From DATKYK01 sp034430255 (GTDB lineage Bacteria; Chloroflexota; Dehalococcoidia; E44-bin15): DNA of 19,495 nt. The DNA is taken from the NCBI GenBank assembly GCA_034430255.1, contig DAOUEU010000159.1, forward strand, positions 1 to 19,495, given 5' to 3'. The notes beneath the pieces are model-generated. The model worked only from the letters and a program-made list of their open reading frames with translations. It did not search any database and had not been told where the DNA came from. The translations under genes were made by a program, and so were the position numbers. Every line of letters begins with the position of its first letter. Position 1 is the first letter of the stretch. Below, in pieces: positions 1 through 6,593 of this stretch.

Positions 1-43
1 ATTCAGGCACACCAACGGCAAGAGTTAAAAATTCCCTTTCCGC

Positions 44-49
44 TATAAT
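44..49 (+). promoter_or_regulatory. Perfect -10 box (TATAAT) just upstream of mobA
   Basis: A consensus TATAAT lies 11 bases before the first possible ATG of mobA. Transcription would start around 56-57, only a few bases before the start codon, so the mRNA would be leaderless or nearly so. This fits the absence of any Shine-Dalgarno motif there. No convincing -35 box is seen at the right distance, so this remains a motif-level call. Confidence 0.4.
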
Positions 50-60
50 GGTGCTAAAAT

Positions 61-657
61 ATGCTGATGACATCGATCGTGCTCGCCGGCGGCAAGAGCC
101 TCAGGCTAGGGCGGAATAAAGCGCTGGAGGAAATCAGCGGCCGCTGCCTCATTGAGCGGGTCATGGAAAGGCTTTCCCTGTTGGGAAATGATATTATCGT
201 GGTCACCTCATCAAGCGGTCAGCTCCCGGACCTCGGTGTAAAAATGGTTACCGATAGCTACCCGGGGAAAGGCAACCTGGTGGGCATATACTCCGGCCTT
301 AAAGAGATATCATCCCACCATGCCCTGGTGGTGGGATGTGACATGCCCCTCCTTAATGTCGCCCTGCTTCACCACCTTACGGAACTCTCCACCGGCTTCG
401 ATGTCGTCATCCCCAGGGTCGGTGACGAACTAGAGCCACTCCACGCCGTCTATTCGAAGAACTGCCTGGCTCCCATTGAAGCCACGCTTGGTGAAGGTAA
501 ATTTAGAATCAGTGATTTCTTCCCCGCAGTGAAGGTGCGCTATGTCGAAAGCGTGGAGATCGATAGGTTCGATCCCCGTCACCTGAGCTTTTTCAACATC
601 AACTCCGAAGCCGATCTGAAGCGGGCACAGTCAATCATTGGAAGAGAAAACCCATGA
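61..657 (+). CDS. mobA: Molybdenum cofactor guanylyltransferase MobA
   Basis: MobA transfers GMP from GTP to Mo-molybdopterin in the cytoplasm, giving the bis-MGD-type cofactor of DMSO-reductase-family enzymes. The 198-residue protein is normal length for the family. It begins with the nucleotide-binding motif LAGGKSLRLGRNKAL, a variant of LAGGxSxRMGxDK, and has the metal-binding VGCDMPLL motif near residue 93. The start is uncertain: ATG at 61 or at 67, neither with a Shine-Dalgarno site, and a TATAAT box ends at 49, so translation may be leaderless. The last bases overlap the moeA start (ATGA), which implies translational coupling in a mobA-moeA-mobB operon. A related nucleotidyltransferase such as MocA is less likely given these neighbours. 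Confidence 0.9.
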   Translation: MLMTSIVLAGGKSLRLGRNKALEEISGRCLIERVMERLSLLGNDIIVVTSSSGQLPDLGVKMVTDSYPGKGNLVGIYSGLKEISSHHALVVGCDMPLLNVALLHHLTELSTGFDVVIPRVGDELEPLHAVYSKNCLAPIEATLGEGKFRISDFFPAVKVRYVESVEIDRFDPRHLSFFNINSEADLKRAQSIIGRENP

Positions 658-1886
658 TCAGCGTGGAAGAAGCCCTTGAAAGGGTCCTCAGTTATGCCAG
701 TGTACTGGACGGTGAGGAAAAGCCCATCCTCCAGTGCCTGGGGCAGGTGCTCGATGAGGATGTAATTTCCAGTATCGATATCCCGCCGGCGGACAATTCC
801 GCCATGGATGGCTATGCCATAAGGGCGGAAGACGCGACTGGCGCTTCCCCCTCATCTCCGGTCTATCTAAATGTCATCGGCGAGGTCAAGGCTGGCGATA
901 TAGCAAAAGAGGAGGTTGGAGCGCTCAGCGCCCTGCGCATCATGACCGGGGCGCCAATCCCCGGTGGCGCTGACAGCGTGGTGCAATTCGAGGACACCGA
1001 TGAGGCACTTCGCCGTGAGCGCCCGCCATTTCAAATCGGCATACTCCACCAGGTAAAAAAGGGACAAAACGTACGTCGCTCCAGCGAGGATATCGCTCGC
1101 GGACAGTTGGTATTAAAAAAGGGGACAGTCCTTCGCCCCGCAGAGGTCGGTGTTCTCGCCTCATTGGGGAAGGAAACCGCTCGTGTGATTCGCCGCCCAT
1201 TGGTCGCCATCCTCGCCACCGGCGACGAGCTGGTCGCACTGGGGAAGCCTCTCCCCCAGGGTAAAATCTATAACAGCAATAGCTTCAGTATTGCGGCACA
1301 GGTACTGCGCTACGGTGGACTCCCACAGATTATGGGCATCGGCAGGGATCAGATTAAGGACATCACGGACAAGCTAAAAGGGGCCCTATCCGCAGATATG
1401 CTTCTCACCTCGGGAGGGGTCTCCATGGGAAATTACGACGTGGTGAAGGATGTACTGGCAGAGCAGGGAGAGATATCCTTCTGGACGGTGAGGATGAAAC
1501 CGGGTAAACCCTTGGCCTTCGGCACGATCAAGGGCATACCACACCTGGGGCTGCCAGGAAATCCAGTGAGTTCCATGATCACCTTCGAGCTTTTCGCCCG
1601 ACCCGCCATCCTCAAGATGCTGGGAAAAAAGAACTTCTCCAAGCCCACCATCGAAGCGACCCTCGATGGACGGATTATAAACAACGATGGTCGCCGTATC
1701 TTCGCCCGGGCAACGGTGAGCCGTGAGGGCGATCGCTACCTTGCCCGTGTCACCGGGCCCCAGGGCTCTGGAATCCTCACCTCAATGTCCCGCGCCAACG
1801 GGCTGGTGATCGTCCCCGAGGACGTCGATTCCGTCGAACAAGGGGAAATAGTCAAGGTTCTCATGCTAGACTGGAGCGAGGAATAA
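654..1886 (+). CDS. moeA: Molybdopterin molybdenumtransferase MoeA
   Basis: MoeA inserts molybdate into adenylylated molybdopterin. The 410-residue length matches single-domain-set MoeA proteins, without a fused MogA or periplasmic-binding domain. Family motifs are clear: PPADNSAMDGYA near residues 44-55, RIMTGAPIP near 100, ATGDELV near 184, TSGGVSMGNYD near 250, MKPGKPLAFG near 279 and GLPGNPVSSM near 297. The C-terminal beta-barrel domain IV follows from about residue 330. The start ATG overlaps the mobA stop in an ATGA junction. The neighbours mobA and mobB confirm the role in cofactor maturation for molybdo- or tungsto-enzymes. Tungsten rather than molybdenum cannot be excluded from sequence alone. 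Confidence 0.95.
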   Translation: MISVEEALERVLSYASVLDGEEKPILQCLGQVLDEDVISSIDIPPADNSAMDGYAIRAEDATGASPSSPVYLNVIGEVKAGDIAKEEVGALSALRIMTGAPIPGGADSVVQFEDTDEALRRERPPFQIGILHQVKKGQNVRRSSEDIARGQLVLKKGTVLRPAEVGVLASLGKETARVIRRPLVAILATGDELVALGKPLPQGKIYNSNSFSIAAQVLRYGGLPQIMGIGRDQIKDITDKLKGALSADMLLTSGGVSMGNYDVVKDVLAEQGEISFWTVRMKPGKPLAFGTIKGIPHLGLPGNPVSSMITFELFARPAILKMLGKKNFSKPTIEATLDGRIINNDGRRIFARATVSREGDRYLARVTGPQGSGILTSMSRANGLVIVPEDVDSVEQGEIVKVLMLDWSEE

Positions 1887-1932
1887 GCGCAACAAAACCA
1901 AAAGGGTATTACGTGAAAGAGAGGTTGAAAAA

Positions 1933-2583
1933 ATGCTTCCTATCGTTTCTATAGTGGGCCATTCACAGTCCGGCAAGACCATGCTGGTGGAACGCCTCAT
2001 TGGCGAGTTCAGGGAACGGGGGTACCGCGTAGCCGTAGTGAAACATACCGTCGAGGACTTCGAGATGGATAGGCCGGGGAAGGACACCTGGCGCTACGCC
2101 GAGGCAGGAAGTGCTGCAGTGTCCATCAGCTCACCGCATAGGATGGCCCTGATCAAGCCCCAGGAAAACAATGACTCTATAGATGGGGTATTACGCCTGC
2201 TGGGAGAGGATTTCGACCTGGTGCTCGTCGAGGGGTTTCATGAGGCGCACGTACCCAAGATCGAGGTACATCGCAGCGCTCTGAAAAAAGGTCTCCGCTG
2301 TGCCCCCAAGGAATTAAAGGCCATCGTAACCGACGAGACCATTGAGGTTGACCGCCCCCAGTTCTCCCCGGATGATATATCAGGTATCGCCGACTTAATA
2401 AAAGAGCGTATCATCGGTAAAAGGGGAGATGAGACGGTGCTCTTTATAAACGGCTCACCAGTAACTCTAAACCACTTCGCCAAGCAAATCATCGCCAATG
2501 CCCTGTTGGGCATGGTATCTACACTAAAGGGTATACCTGATGTTAAAAGCCTGGAGGTCGCGGTTCGAAAGCAGGTCACTTAG
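1933..2583 (+). CDS. mobB: Molybdopterin-guanine dinucleotide biosynthesis protein MobB with C-terminal extension
   Basis: MobB is a GTP-binding P-loop protein that assists MobA. The Walker A motif GHSQSGKT sits at residues 9-16, followed by VAVVKHT near 34 and LVLVEGFHEAHVPKIEVHR near 98, all typical of MobB. Common MobB proteins are about 160-175 residues; this one has 216. The extra roughly 50 residues after position 165 form a separate segment (INGSPVTLNHFAKQII, then GMVSTLKGI) that looks like a small folded domain. A GAGAGG Shine-Dalgarno site precedes the ATG, 46 bases after moeA. The stop codon TAG interlocks with the acylphosphatase stop codon on the other strand, leaving no room for a terminator. 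Confidence 0.9.
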   Translation: MLPIVSIVGHSQSGKTMLVERLIGEFRERGYRVAVVKHTVEDFEMDRPGKDTWRYAEAGSAAVSISSPHRMALIKPQENNDSIDGVLRLLGEDFDLVLVEGFHEAHVPKIEVHRSALKKGLRCAPKELKAIVTDETIEVDRPQFSPDDISGIADLIKERIIGKRGDETVLFINGSPVTLNHFAKQIIANALLGMVSTLKGIPDVKSLEVAVRKQVT

Positions 2584-2864
2584 GATCCTATGCGGAATTG
2601 GCTGTACCCTCCGCTGTACTCCGACCAGCTAACCTCCACCCGCTTTACCTTCGCCAAGCGCGGCCCCACCTCAAGCTGCTTTAAGAGTTGCTCTAGTTTC
2701 TCCCGCTCTCCCTCAGCCACCACCTCCACCACCCGTTCCTTGGAGAGGTTTCTCACATAGCCAGTGAGCCCCATCGCCTGGGCGTGGCGCAGCACAAAGA
2801 TGCGAAAGTTCACCCCCTGAACCATACCATATATTACGGCGTGAAGAGTTGCTTCTTTAGACAT
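2580..2864 (-). CDS. acyP: Acylphosphatase
   Basis: The 94-residue protein is a standard acylphosphatase, which hydrolyses acyl phosphates such as acetyl phosphate or carbamoyl phosphate in the cytoplasm. The phosphate-binding loop GMVQGVNFR ends in the catalytic Arg21, and the water-orienting Asn39 lies in GYVRNL. The strand VEVVAEG and the C-terminal SQFRIG complete the ferredoxin-like fold. The ATG at 2862-2864 lacks a strong Shine-Dalgarno site. It is the last gene of the minus-strand group, about 195 bases downstream of the radical SAM gene, with an unexplained structured stretch between. Its biological substrate is not known in this context. Confidence 0.93.
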   Translation of the reverse strand: MSKEATLHAVIYGMVQGVNFRIFVLRHAQAMGLTGYVRNLSKERVVEVVAEGEREKLEQLLKQLEVGPRLAKVKRVEVSWSEYSGGYSQFRIGS

Positions 2865-2883
2865 TTTCTATTAGTTGGCGTGA

Positions 2884-3041
2884 GGCTATATCAGAACCAG
2901 CCCTCTTGTGTTACCATCCCGCTGGTAGCCCTTACGCCGGGCACATCGCCAGGGGCCCCCTTTACCGGCACACCCTCTCCTACGGCTTTGCCGCACGACC
3001 GAAATCCACCAGTCGCCATCCGGTACCATAAACACAACCTT
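2884..3041 (-). ncRNA. Candidate structured RNA (or leader of acylphosphatase)
   Basis: Read on the minus strand, this gap can fold into a nested multi-branch structure. A closing stem pairs UUGUGUU (3037-3031) with AACACAA (2912-2906), 7 perfect pairs. Inside it CUGGUGG (3012-3006) pairs with CUACCAG (2928-2922), 7 pairs with one G-U. Inside that are a 6-pair hairpin with an AAA loop (2995-2981) and a stem GCCGG/CCGGC (2969-2965 with 2940-2936) enclosing AGGGG/CCCCU. The unpaired parts are purine-rich with repeated GAUGG. I do not recognise a known riboswitch class. The fold was read by eye and is unproven; a 47-codon ORF in the same place is the alternative. Confidence 0.3.
2886..3029 (-). 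CDS. Doubtful 47-residue basic ORF
   Basis: An ATG at 3029 opens a 47-codon reading frame to a TAG at 2886-2888. An AAAGG sequence lies 8 bases upstream of the ATG, and the start is 29 bases after the radical SAM stop, so it could be an operon gene. The product would be very basic, rich in Arg and Gly, with two Cys and three Trp, and with no recognised domain or hydrophobic core pattern. The same bases form extensive nested stems, so a non-coding role is at least as likely. I keep it only as an alternative reading. Confidence 0.15.
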   Translation of the reverse strand: MVPDGDWWISVVRQSRRRGCAGKGGPWRCARRKGYQRDGNTRGLVLI

Positions 3042-3058
3042 TATAAAACACGCGTTCA

Positions 3059-3982
3059 CTATACCGGCCTTGCTATGGTTCGAGCCCCATCCAGCCTCTC
3101 CAGCCCATGCTCGCGGGCGATGTTTACCGCCTCTAAAAACTCTTCATTTCGCAGAGGTCGGGAGAGAACAGGAAGATTAAAAGCACGATGAGCAGGGTAG
3201 TACTGTGCCATTACATTCAGATACGTATTTCGTGAGATCTCCTCGGCGATGAAGCTGACCACCCCCTCGGTTCCAGCAACACCGTTGGGTAAAACCAGGT
3301 GCCGAATGAGCAGGCCCCGCCTAGCTACTCCTCGCTCATCTATCTGGAGGTCACCAACCTGGCGATGCATCTCCTTTACCGCGGCACGGTTCACCTCAGG
3401 GTAGTCCTTAACCCCTGAAAACCGGCGGGCGTTCCTCTCATCGGAATACTTCATATCTGGCATGTATATATCAACAATTCCATCGAGCAACCCCAATGTT
3501 TCCACCGACTCGTAACCACCGCAGTTATATACCAGTGGGATGGAGAGCCCCAGTCCCACCGCGATCTCGAGCGCCTCCAATATCTGCGGGACTACATGGG
3601 TGGGGGTAACCATATTTAAGTTGTGGCAGCCCCGCTCCTGGAGTGCAAGCATCATCTTTGCTATCTCCCCCTTGGTAGCTACCCTGCCCTGACCCAACTG
3701 GCTTATGGAGTAGTTCTGGCAGAACATGCATCTTAGGTTGCAGTAGCTAAAAAATATCGTACCTGAGCCACTTATACCCACCAGCGGCGCTTCCTCTCCA
3801 AAGTGAGGCCCATAACTTGAGACCACCGCCTCCGATGCTATGCGGCACATTCCCCTTTCTCCGCTTAGGCGATCGGCCCGGCAACGTCGGGGGCAGAGCT
3901 GACAGTTTTTCAGGATATCGCGAGCACGCTCCACCCTCCCCCCAAGCTCCCCGCTGCGATAAAGCTCCTGGTAGACAGCCAT
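3059..3982 (-). CDS. PflX-type radical SAM protein
   Basis: This 307-residue protein belongs to the radical SAM proteins related to pyruvate formate-lyase activating enzymes (PflX/COG1313-like). The SAM-binding [4Fe-4S] motif CNLRCMFC covers Cys81, Cys85 and Cys88. Four N-terminal cysteines (27, 30, 34, 46 in CQLCPRRC...GMC) form the second metal site usual in this group. GNC-like glycine motifs such as CGGYES near residue 155 and MPDMKYS near 175 are also typical. The substrate is unknown; members are often predicted to make glycyl radicals or modify a protein, but that is not established. The start ATG at 3982 has AGGGG 5 bases upstream, which overlaps the stop of the small Lys-rich gene, so the two are probably co-translated. 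Confidence 0.88.
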   Translation of the reverse strand: MAVYQELYRSGELGGRVERARDILKNCQLCPRRCRADRLSGERGMCRIASEAVVSSYGPHFGEEAPLVGISGSGTIFFSYCNLRCMFCQNYSISQLGQGRVATKGEIAKMMLALQERGCHNLNMVTPTHVVPQILEALEIAVGLGLSIPLVYNCGGYESVETLGLLDGIVDIYMPDMKYSDERNARRFSGVKDYPEVNRAAVKEMHRQVGDLQIDERGVARRGLLIRHLVLPNGVAGTEGVVSFIAEEISRNTYLNVMAQYYPAHRAFNLPVLSRPLRNEEFLEAVNIAREHGLERLDGARTIARPV

Positions 3983-3987
3983 TACCC

Positions 3988-4128
3988 CTATTCTTTCTCC
4001 TTCTCCTTCTTCCCCTTCTTGATCACCTCAACCGTCGCCGGGGGTTGAATTATAGTAGTAACAGGCGTCTTCTTGGCATCCTTTTTGGGCTTCTTACTCT
4101 CACGATGCCGGTAATCTCGCTTGCCCAT
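3988..4128 (-). CDS. Small lysine-rich protein of unknown function
   Basis: The 46-residue product starts MGKRDYRHRESKKPKKDAKK and ends in a Lys/Glu tail after a TTIIQPPATVEVIKK middle. It is highly charged and probably disordered, with no membrane segment and no cysteines. The ATG at 4128 was chosen because a textbook GGAGGT Shine-Dalgarno site (4140-4135) lies 6 bases upstream; a longer frame to 4182 would place that site inside the gene. The stop is 5 bases before the radical SAM start, so both share a transcript. The function is not known; the basic N-terminal half could contact RNA, the ribosome or the neighbouring enzyme, but this is speculation. It is easily missed by gene callers. Confidence 0.65.
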   Translation of the reverse strand: MGKRDYRHRESKKPKKDAKKTPVTTIIQPPATVEVIKKGKKEKEKE

Positions 4129-4134
4129 CTCGCT

Positions 4135-4140
4135 ACCTCC
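4135..4140 (-). promoter_or_regulatory. Shine-Dalgarno site fixing the start of the 46-residue gene
   Basis: GGAGGT on the minus strand lies 6 bases before the ATG at 4128. It decides for this ATG over the upstream in-frame ATG at 4182. Confidence 0.7.
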
Positions 4141-4170
4141 GTTTCGTATAAAAAGCTTACCAGAAGAAGG

Positions 4171-4187
4171 TTGTCTTGACAAGACAA
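4171..4187. promoter_or_regulatory. 17-bp perfect palindrome over the tRNA-Asp -35 box
   Basis: TTGTCTTG and CAAGACAA are perfect 8-base inverted repeats around a central A. The site contains the TTGACA -35 box (4176-4181) of the tRNA-Asp promoter and lies in the divergent region upstream of the minus-strand small-protein operon. A dimeric repressor or activator bound here could control both directions. No regulator gene is nearby, so this is a sequence-based guess. Confidence 0.4.
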
Positions 4188-4205
4188 GCTAATTACTGCT
4201 AAAAT
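4176..4205 (+). promoter_or_regulatory. Sigma-70-type promoter of tRNA-Asp
   Basis: A consensus TTGACA (4176-4181) and TAAAAT (4200-4205) are separated by 18 bases. Transcription would begin near 4212, about 18 bases before the mature tRNA. This is the best promoter in the window. Confidence 0.75.
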
Positions 4206-4229
4206 CGCCGATTGGATACCCCTTGTATT

Positions 4230-4303
4230 GGCCCCGTAGTGTAGCGGCCTAACACACTGCCCTGTCAAGGCAGAGATCGTGGGTTCGAATCCCATCGGGG
4301 CCG
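4230..4303 (+). tRNA. tRNA-Asp (anticodon GUC)
   Basis: The 74-base sequence folds as a full cloverleaf. The acceptor stem pairs GGCCCCG (4230-4236) with CGGGGCC (4296-4302) and leaves discriminator G4303, as expected for tRNA-Asp. The anticodon stem CTGCC/GGCAG encloses the loop CTGTCAA, with anticodon GTC at 4264-4266. The T arm carries GTGGGTTCGAATCCCAT. No 3' CCA is encoded, so it must be added after transcription. A T-rich run follows at once. The gene lies alone between the divergent small-protein operon and the acyl-CoA operon. Confidence 0.97.
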
Positions 4304-4397
4304 TTTCCTTTTAAACGTTTCGACTCCTTGAGCAACCCTTAGCTAGGGTCTAGAGAGTCCGGATTCCATGTAATAGAGCATGCCGTGTAGCACGAAA
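4304..4397 (+). other. Gap between tRNA-Asp and the acyl-CoA operon
   Basis: The stretch begins with a T-rich run (TTTCCTTTT) that could end tRNA transcription. It then has a small hairpin, ACCCT/AGGGT around 4337-4351, flanked by CGACTC and GAGTCCG that can pair outside it. No clear -35/-10 pair is seen for the next operon, so read-through from the tRNA promoter is possible. Confidence 0.3.
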
Positions 4398-4404
4398 AAG
4401 GAGG
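4398..4404 (+). promoter_or_regulatory. Shine-Dalgarno site fixing the acdB start
   Basis: AAGGAGG lies 8 bases before the ATG at 4413. It rules out the in-frame ATG at 4380, which would place this site inside the gene. Confidence 0.8.
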
Positions 4405-4412
4405 ACCATTTA

Positions 4413-5108
4413 ATGGTCATGGATGAAATAATCGCAGCAGCTAGAAAAGAGGAGAGGACATCCCTTACCGAGCTGGAATCGAAGCAAATACTGAAGGAGG
4501 CCGGTATAAATACCACCGAGGTAAAGCTCGCCCGCACTAAGGAGGAGGCGGTCTCGCACTCAAAGGATTTCGGATTCCCCGTCGCTCTTAAAATAGTCTC
4601 CCCCGATATACTGCATAAAACAGACGTCGGCGGGGTCAAACTGGGCCTTAATAATGAGCAGGATGTTATTAACGCCTATGATGGGATCATCTCCATGATA
4701 AAAAAGCAGGAGCCCGCAGCGAAAATCCAGGGCGTCTCGGTGCAGCCCATGGCAAGACCGGCTACAGAGGTCATCATTGGTATGAGCAAGGACCCCCAGT
4801 TCGGGCCGGTGCTCATGTTCGGGCTGGGCGGTATCCTGGTGGAGGTGCTCAAGGATGTTTCTTTCAGAATCGTTCCGCTAACCGGGAGGGATGCCAGGGA
4901 AATGATCAGGGAGATAAAGGGTTACCCCATCCTTGAGGGCTATCGTGGGCAGGAGCCAGCCAATATCGCCGTACTGGAGGAGCTGCTGCTCAAGGTCTCC
5001 GAGTTTGTTAACAGCAGGCCGGAGATAGCGGAACTGGATATAAACCCCATCTTTGCCTACAGCGACGGTGCCCTGGCTATCGATGCTCGGATAATTCTTG
5101 AGCCTTGA
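4413..5108 (+). CDS. ADP-forming acyl-CoA synthetase, beta (ATP-grasp) subunit
   Basis: The 231-residue protein is the ATP-grasp subunit of an NDP-forming acyl-CoA synthetase, which interconverts acyl-CoA + ADP + Pi with free acid + ATP + CoA. Its reading begins with the short helix LTELESKQILKEAGI, followed by FPVALKIVSPDILHKTDVGG (nucleotide and hinge strand), FGLGGILVEVLKD and the metal-binding DINPIFAYSDG near the C terminus. This matches ATP-grasp_5 beta subunits of about 230 residues. The ATG at 4413 follows a strong AAGGAGG. The alpha subunit gene overlaps its end, so both should form one complex. In anaerobes this enzyme commonly harvests ATP from acyl-CoA thioesters. Confidence 0.92.
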   Translation: MVMDEIIAAARKEERTSLTELESKQILKEAGINTTEVKLARTKEEAVSHSKDFGFPVALKIVSPDILHKTDVGGVKLGLNNEQDVINAYDGIISMIKKQEPAAKIQGVSVQPMARPATEVIIGMSKDPQFGPVLMFGLGGILVEVLKDVSFRIVPLTGRDAREMIREIKGYPILEGYRGQEPANIAVLEELLLKVSEFVNSRPEIAELDINPIFAYSDGALAIDARIILEP

Positions 5109-6540
5109 GTGGGAACTTTTGAATGATATTGTTGGGCGGCTTTACCGTGCATTTAACCCCCGTTCTGTGGCGGTGGTGGGCGATAAGGCGGAGATGGGCT
5201 ACATGTGGCTGAGGAGCCTAGCCACCTTTCAGGGAAGGGTCTATTCGGTTCAGATCGACGAGAAGGAGCTTCCGGGCATCGAAGCTCTGGGGGTGAAAAA
5301 TTACCCCAGCCTGCTGGACATCCCCGACGATGTTGACTACGTAATCGTTGCTGTGCCCCGCGCCATAGCACCCCAGATAGTCAAGCAATGTATCCAGAAA
5401 AAGGTCGGCAGTGCTATGCTCTTTACCTCGGGATTCGCCGAGTCGAATACCGAGGAGGGGATCAGGCTCCAAAACACCATTACCGAGATGGCCTTTAATG
5501 CAAACCTAAACCTCATCGGGCCAAACTGCGTGGGCATCTTCAACCCAAAGATCGGTCTCAGGCACAGCATGGATCAATACTCCGGCGATGGCGGCAATGT
5601 GGGTTTTATCTCCCAGAGCGGCACCCATGCCACCTTCTTCACCCTGGTTGGAGAGGTCAACGGCATCATGATCTCCAAGTCAGTTAGCTATGGAAACGCC
5701 GCAGTTCTGGATGCCACAGACTATCTGGAGTATCTGGGTGAGGATGAGGATACCAATATAATAGGTATTTATATTGAGGGGGTGAAGGACGGGAGGCGAT
5801 TATTCTCCTCGCTGAGGGATATAGCCCATCGCAAGCCGGTGCTTATCTGGAAGGGGGGAGAGACCAAGGAGGGAACCAGGGCCACGGCTTCACATACTGC
5901 CTCTTTAGCCGGTTCAGCTCTCATCTGGGATACCCTTGTAAGGCAATGCGGGGCTATCAAGGTAGATAACCTCGATGAAATGATCGACACCATAGAGGCG
6001 TTGCTTTACGCCAAGCCAACCAGCGGGAACAGGGTAGGACTGGTGGCCATGACCGGCGGCCAGTCCGTGGTGATTACTGATGCCTTCGCCAGGGCGGGGT
6101 TTGATATCCCTCTATTAAGTGAGAAGTCCTACCGCAAGTTTGCCTCCTTTTTCAATACCATCGGATCAAGCTATCGAAATCCACTCGATATAAGCTCAAA
6201 TCTACCCCACCTGGAGCGCATCATCAGGTGTCTCGATATCCTAAGCGAAGATGAGAGGATCGACGCGGTAGTTCTGGATCTCCCGGTAGTCTTTCTGACA
6301 CGTATCTCCTGGCTCATCCCCGGATTCTTCGACGATCTGATCGATGCCCTATCCCATTATAAAGAAAGGTCGGCTAAACCCCTGCTAGCCATCCTTATCT
6401 CCGCTTACGCAGAGAGCGAGACCATTGAGGCGAGAAAGAAGCTTGTGGCGAGAGGCATCCCCAGCTTCCCCAGCTTCGAGAGGGGAGCAAGCGCCCTGAA
6501 GAAAGCCGTTGCGTATTACCAAAGCGCAGCCCCGCAATAA
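5098..6540 (+). CDS. ADP-forming acyl-CoA synthetase, alpha (CoA-binding) subunit
   Basis: The 480-residue protein has an N-terminal CoA-binding Rossmann domain (FNPRSVAVVGDKAEMG near 19), IGPNCVGIFNP at 140-150, the succinyl-CoA-synthetase-like FISQSGTHATF near 170, and ASHTASLAG with His266, the likely phosphohistidine of the family. The glycine loop VVGDKAEMGYM departs from the usual VGAS..G..G form, which may reflect a different CoA-site shape. The start is uncertain: TTG at 5098 overlaps the beta gene, and another in-frame TTG at 5119 is possible; no ATG fits. Overlap with the beta gene indicates coupled translation. The acyl substrate cannot be read, but the operon suggests an unusual or branched acid. 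Confidence 0.92.
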   Translation: MSLEWELLNDIVGRLYRAFNPRSVAVVGDKAEMGYMWLRSLATFQGRVYSVQIDEKELPGIEALGVKNYPSLLDIPDDVDYVIVAVPRAIAPQIVKQCIQKKVGSAMLFTSGFAESNTEEGIRLQNTITEMAFNANLNLIGPNCVGIFNPKIGLRHSMDQYSGDGGNVGFISQSGTHATFFTLVGEVNGIMISKSVSYGNAAVLDATDYLEYLGEDEDTNIIGIYIEGVKDGRRLFSSLRDIAHRKPVLIWKGGETKEGTRATASHTASLAGSALIWDTLVRQCGAIKVDNLDEMIDTIEALLYAKPTSGNRVGLVAMTGGQSVVITDAFARAGFDIPLLSEKSYRKFASFFNTIGSSYRNPLDISSNLPHLERIIRCLDILSEDERIDAVVLDLPVVFLTRISWLIPGFFDDLIDALSHYKERSAKPLLAILISAYAESETIEARKKLVARGIPSFPSFERGASALKKAVAYYQSAAPQ

Positions 6541-6580
6541 TGCTTTTTTTCACAAAGTATGCTAAGATAGGAAGGCTGAA

Positions 6581-6587
6581 AAGGAGG
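6581..6587 (+). promoter_or_regulatory. Shine-Dalgarno site fixing the HMG-CoA-synthase-like start
   Basis: AAGGAGG lies 6 bases before ATG 6594. The upstream in-frame ATG at 6540 would add 18 residues foreign to the family, so the start is set at 6594. Confidence 0.8.
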
Positions 6588-6593
6588 AACTGG

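Noticed and set aside
4380..4412. Longer N terminus for the acyl-CoA synthetase beta subunit
   Set aside because: It would include the AAGGAGG ribosome site and add 11 residues that do not resemble the family.
4413..6540. Frameshifted single fused acyl-CoA synthetase gene
   Set aside because: Separate beta and alpha subunits are common in this family, both have complete domain ends, and the overlap is a normal coupled junction.
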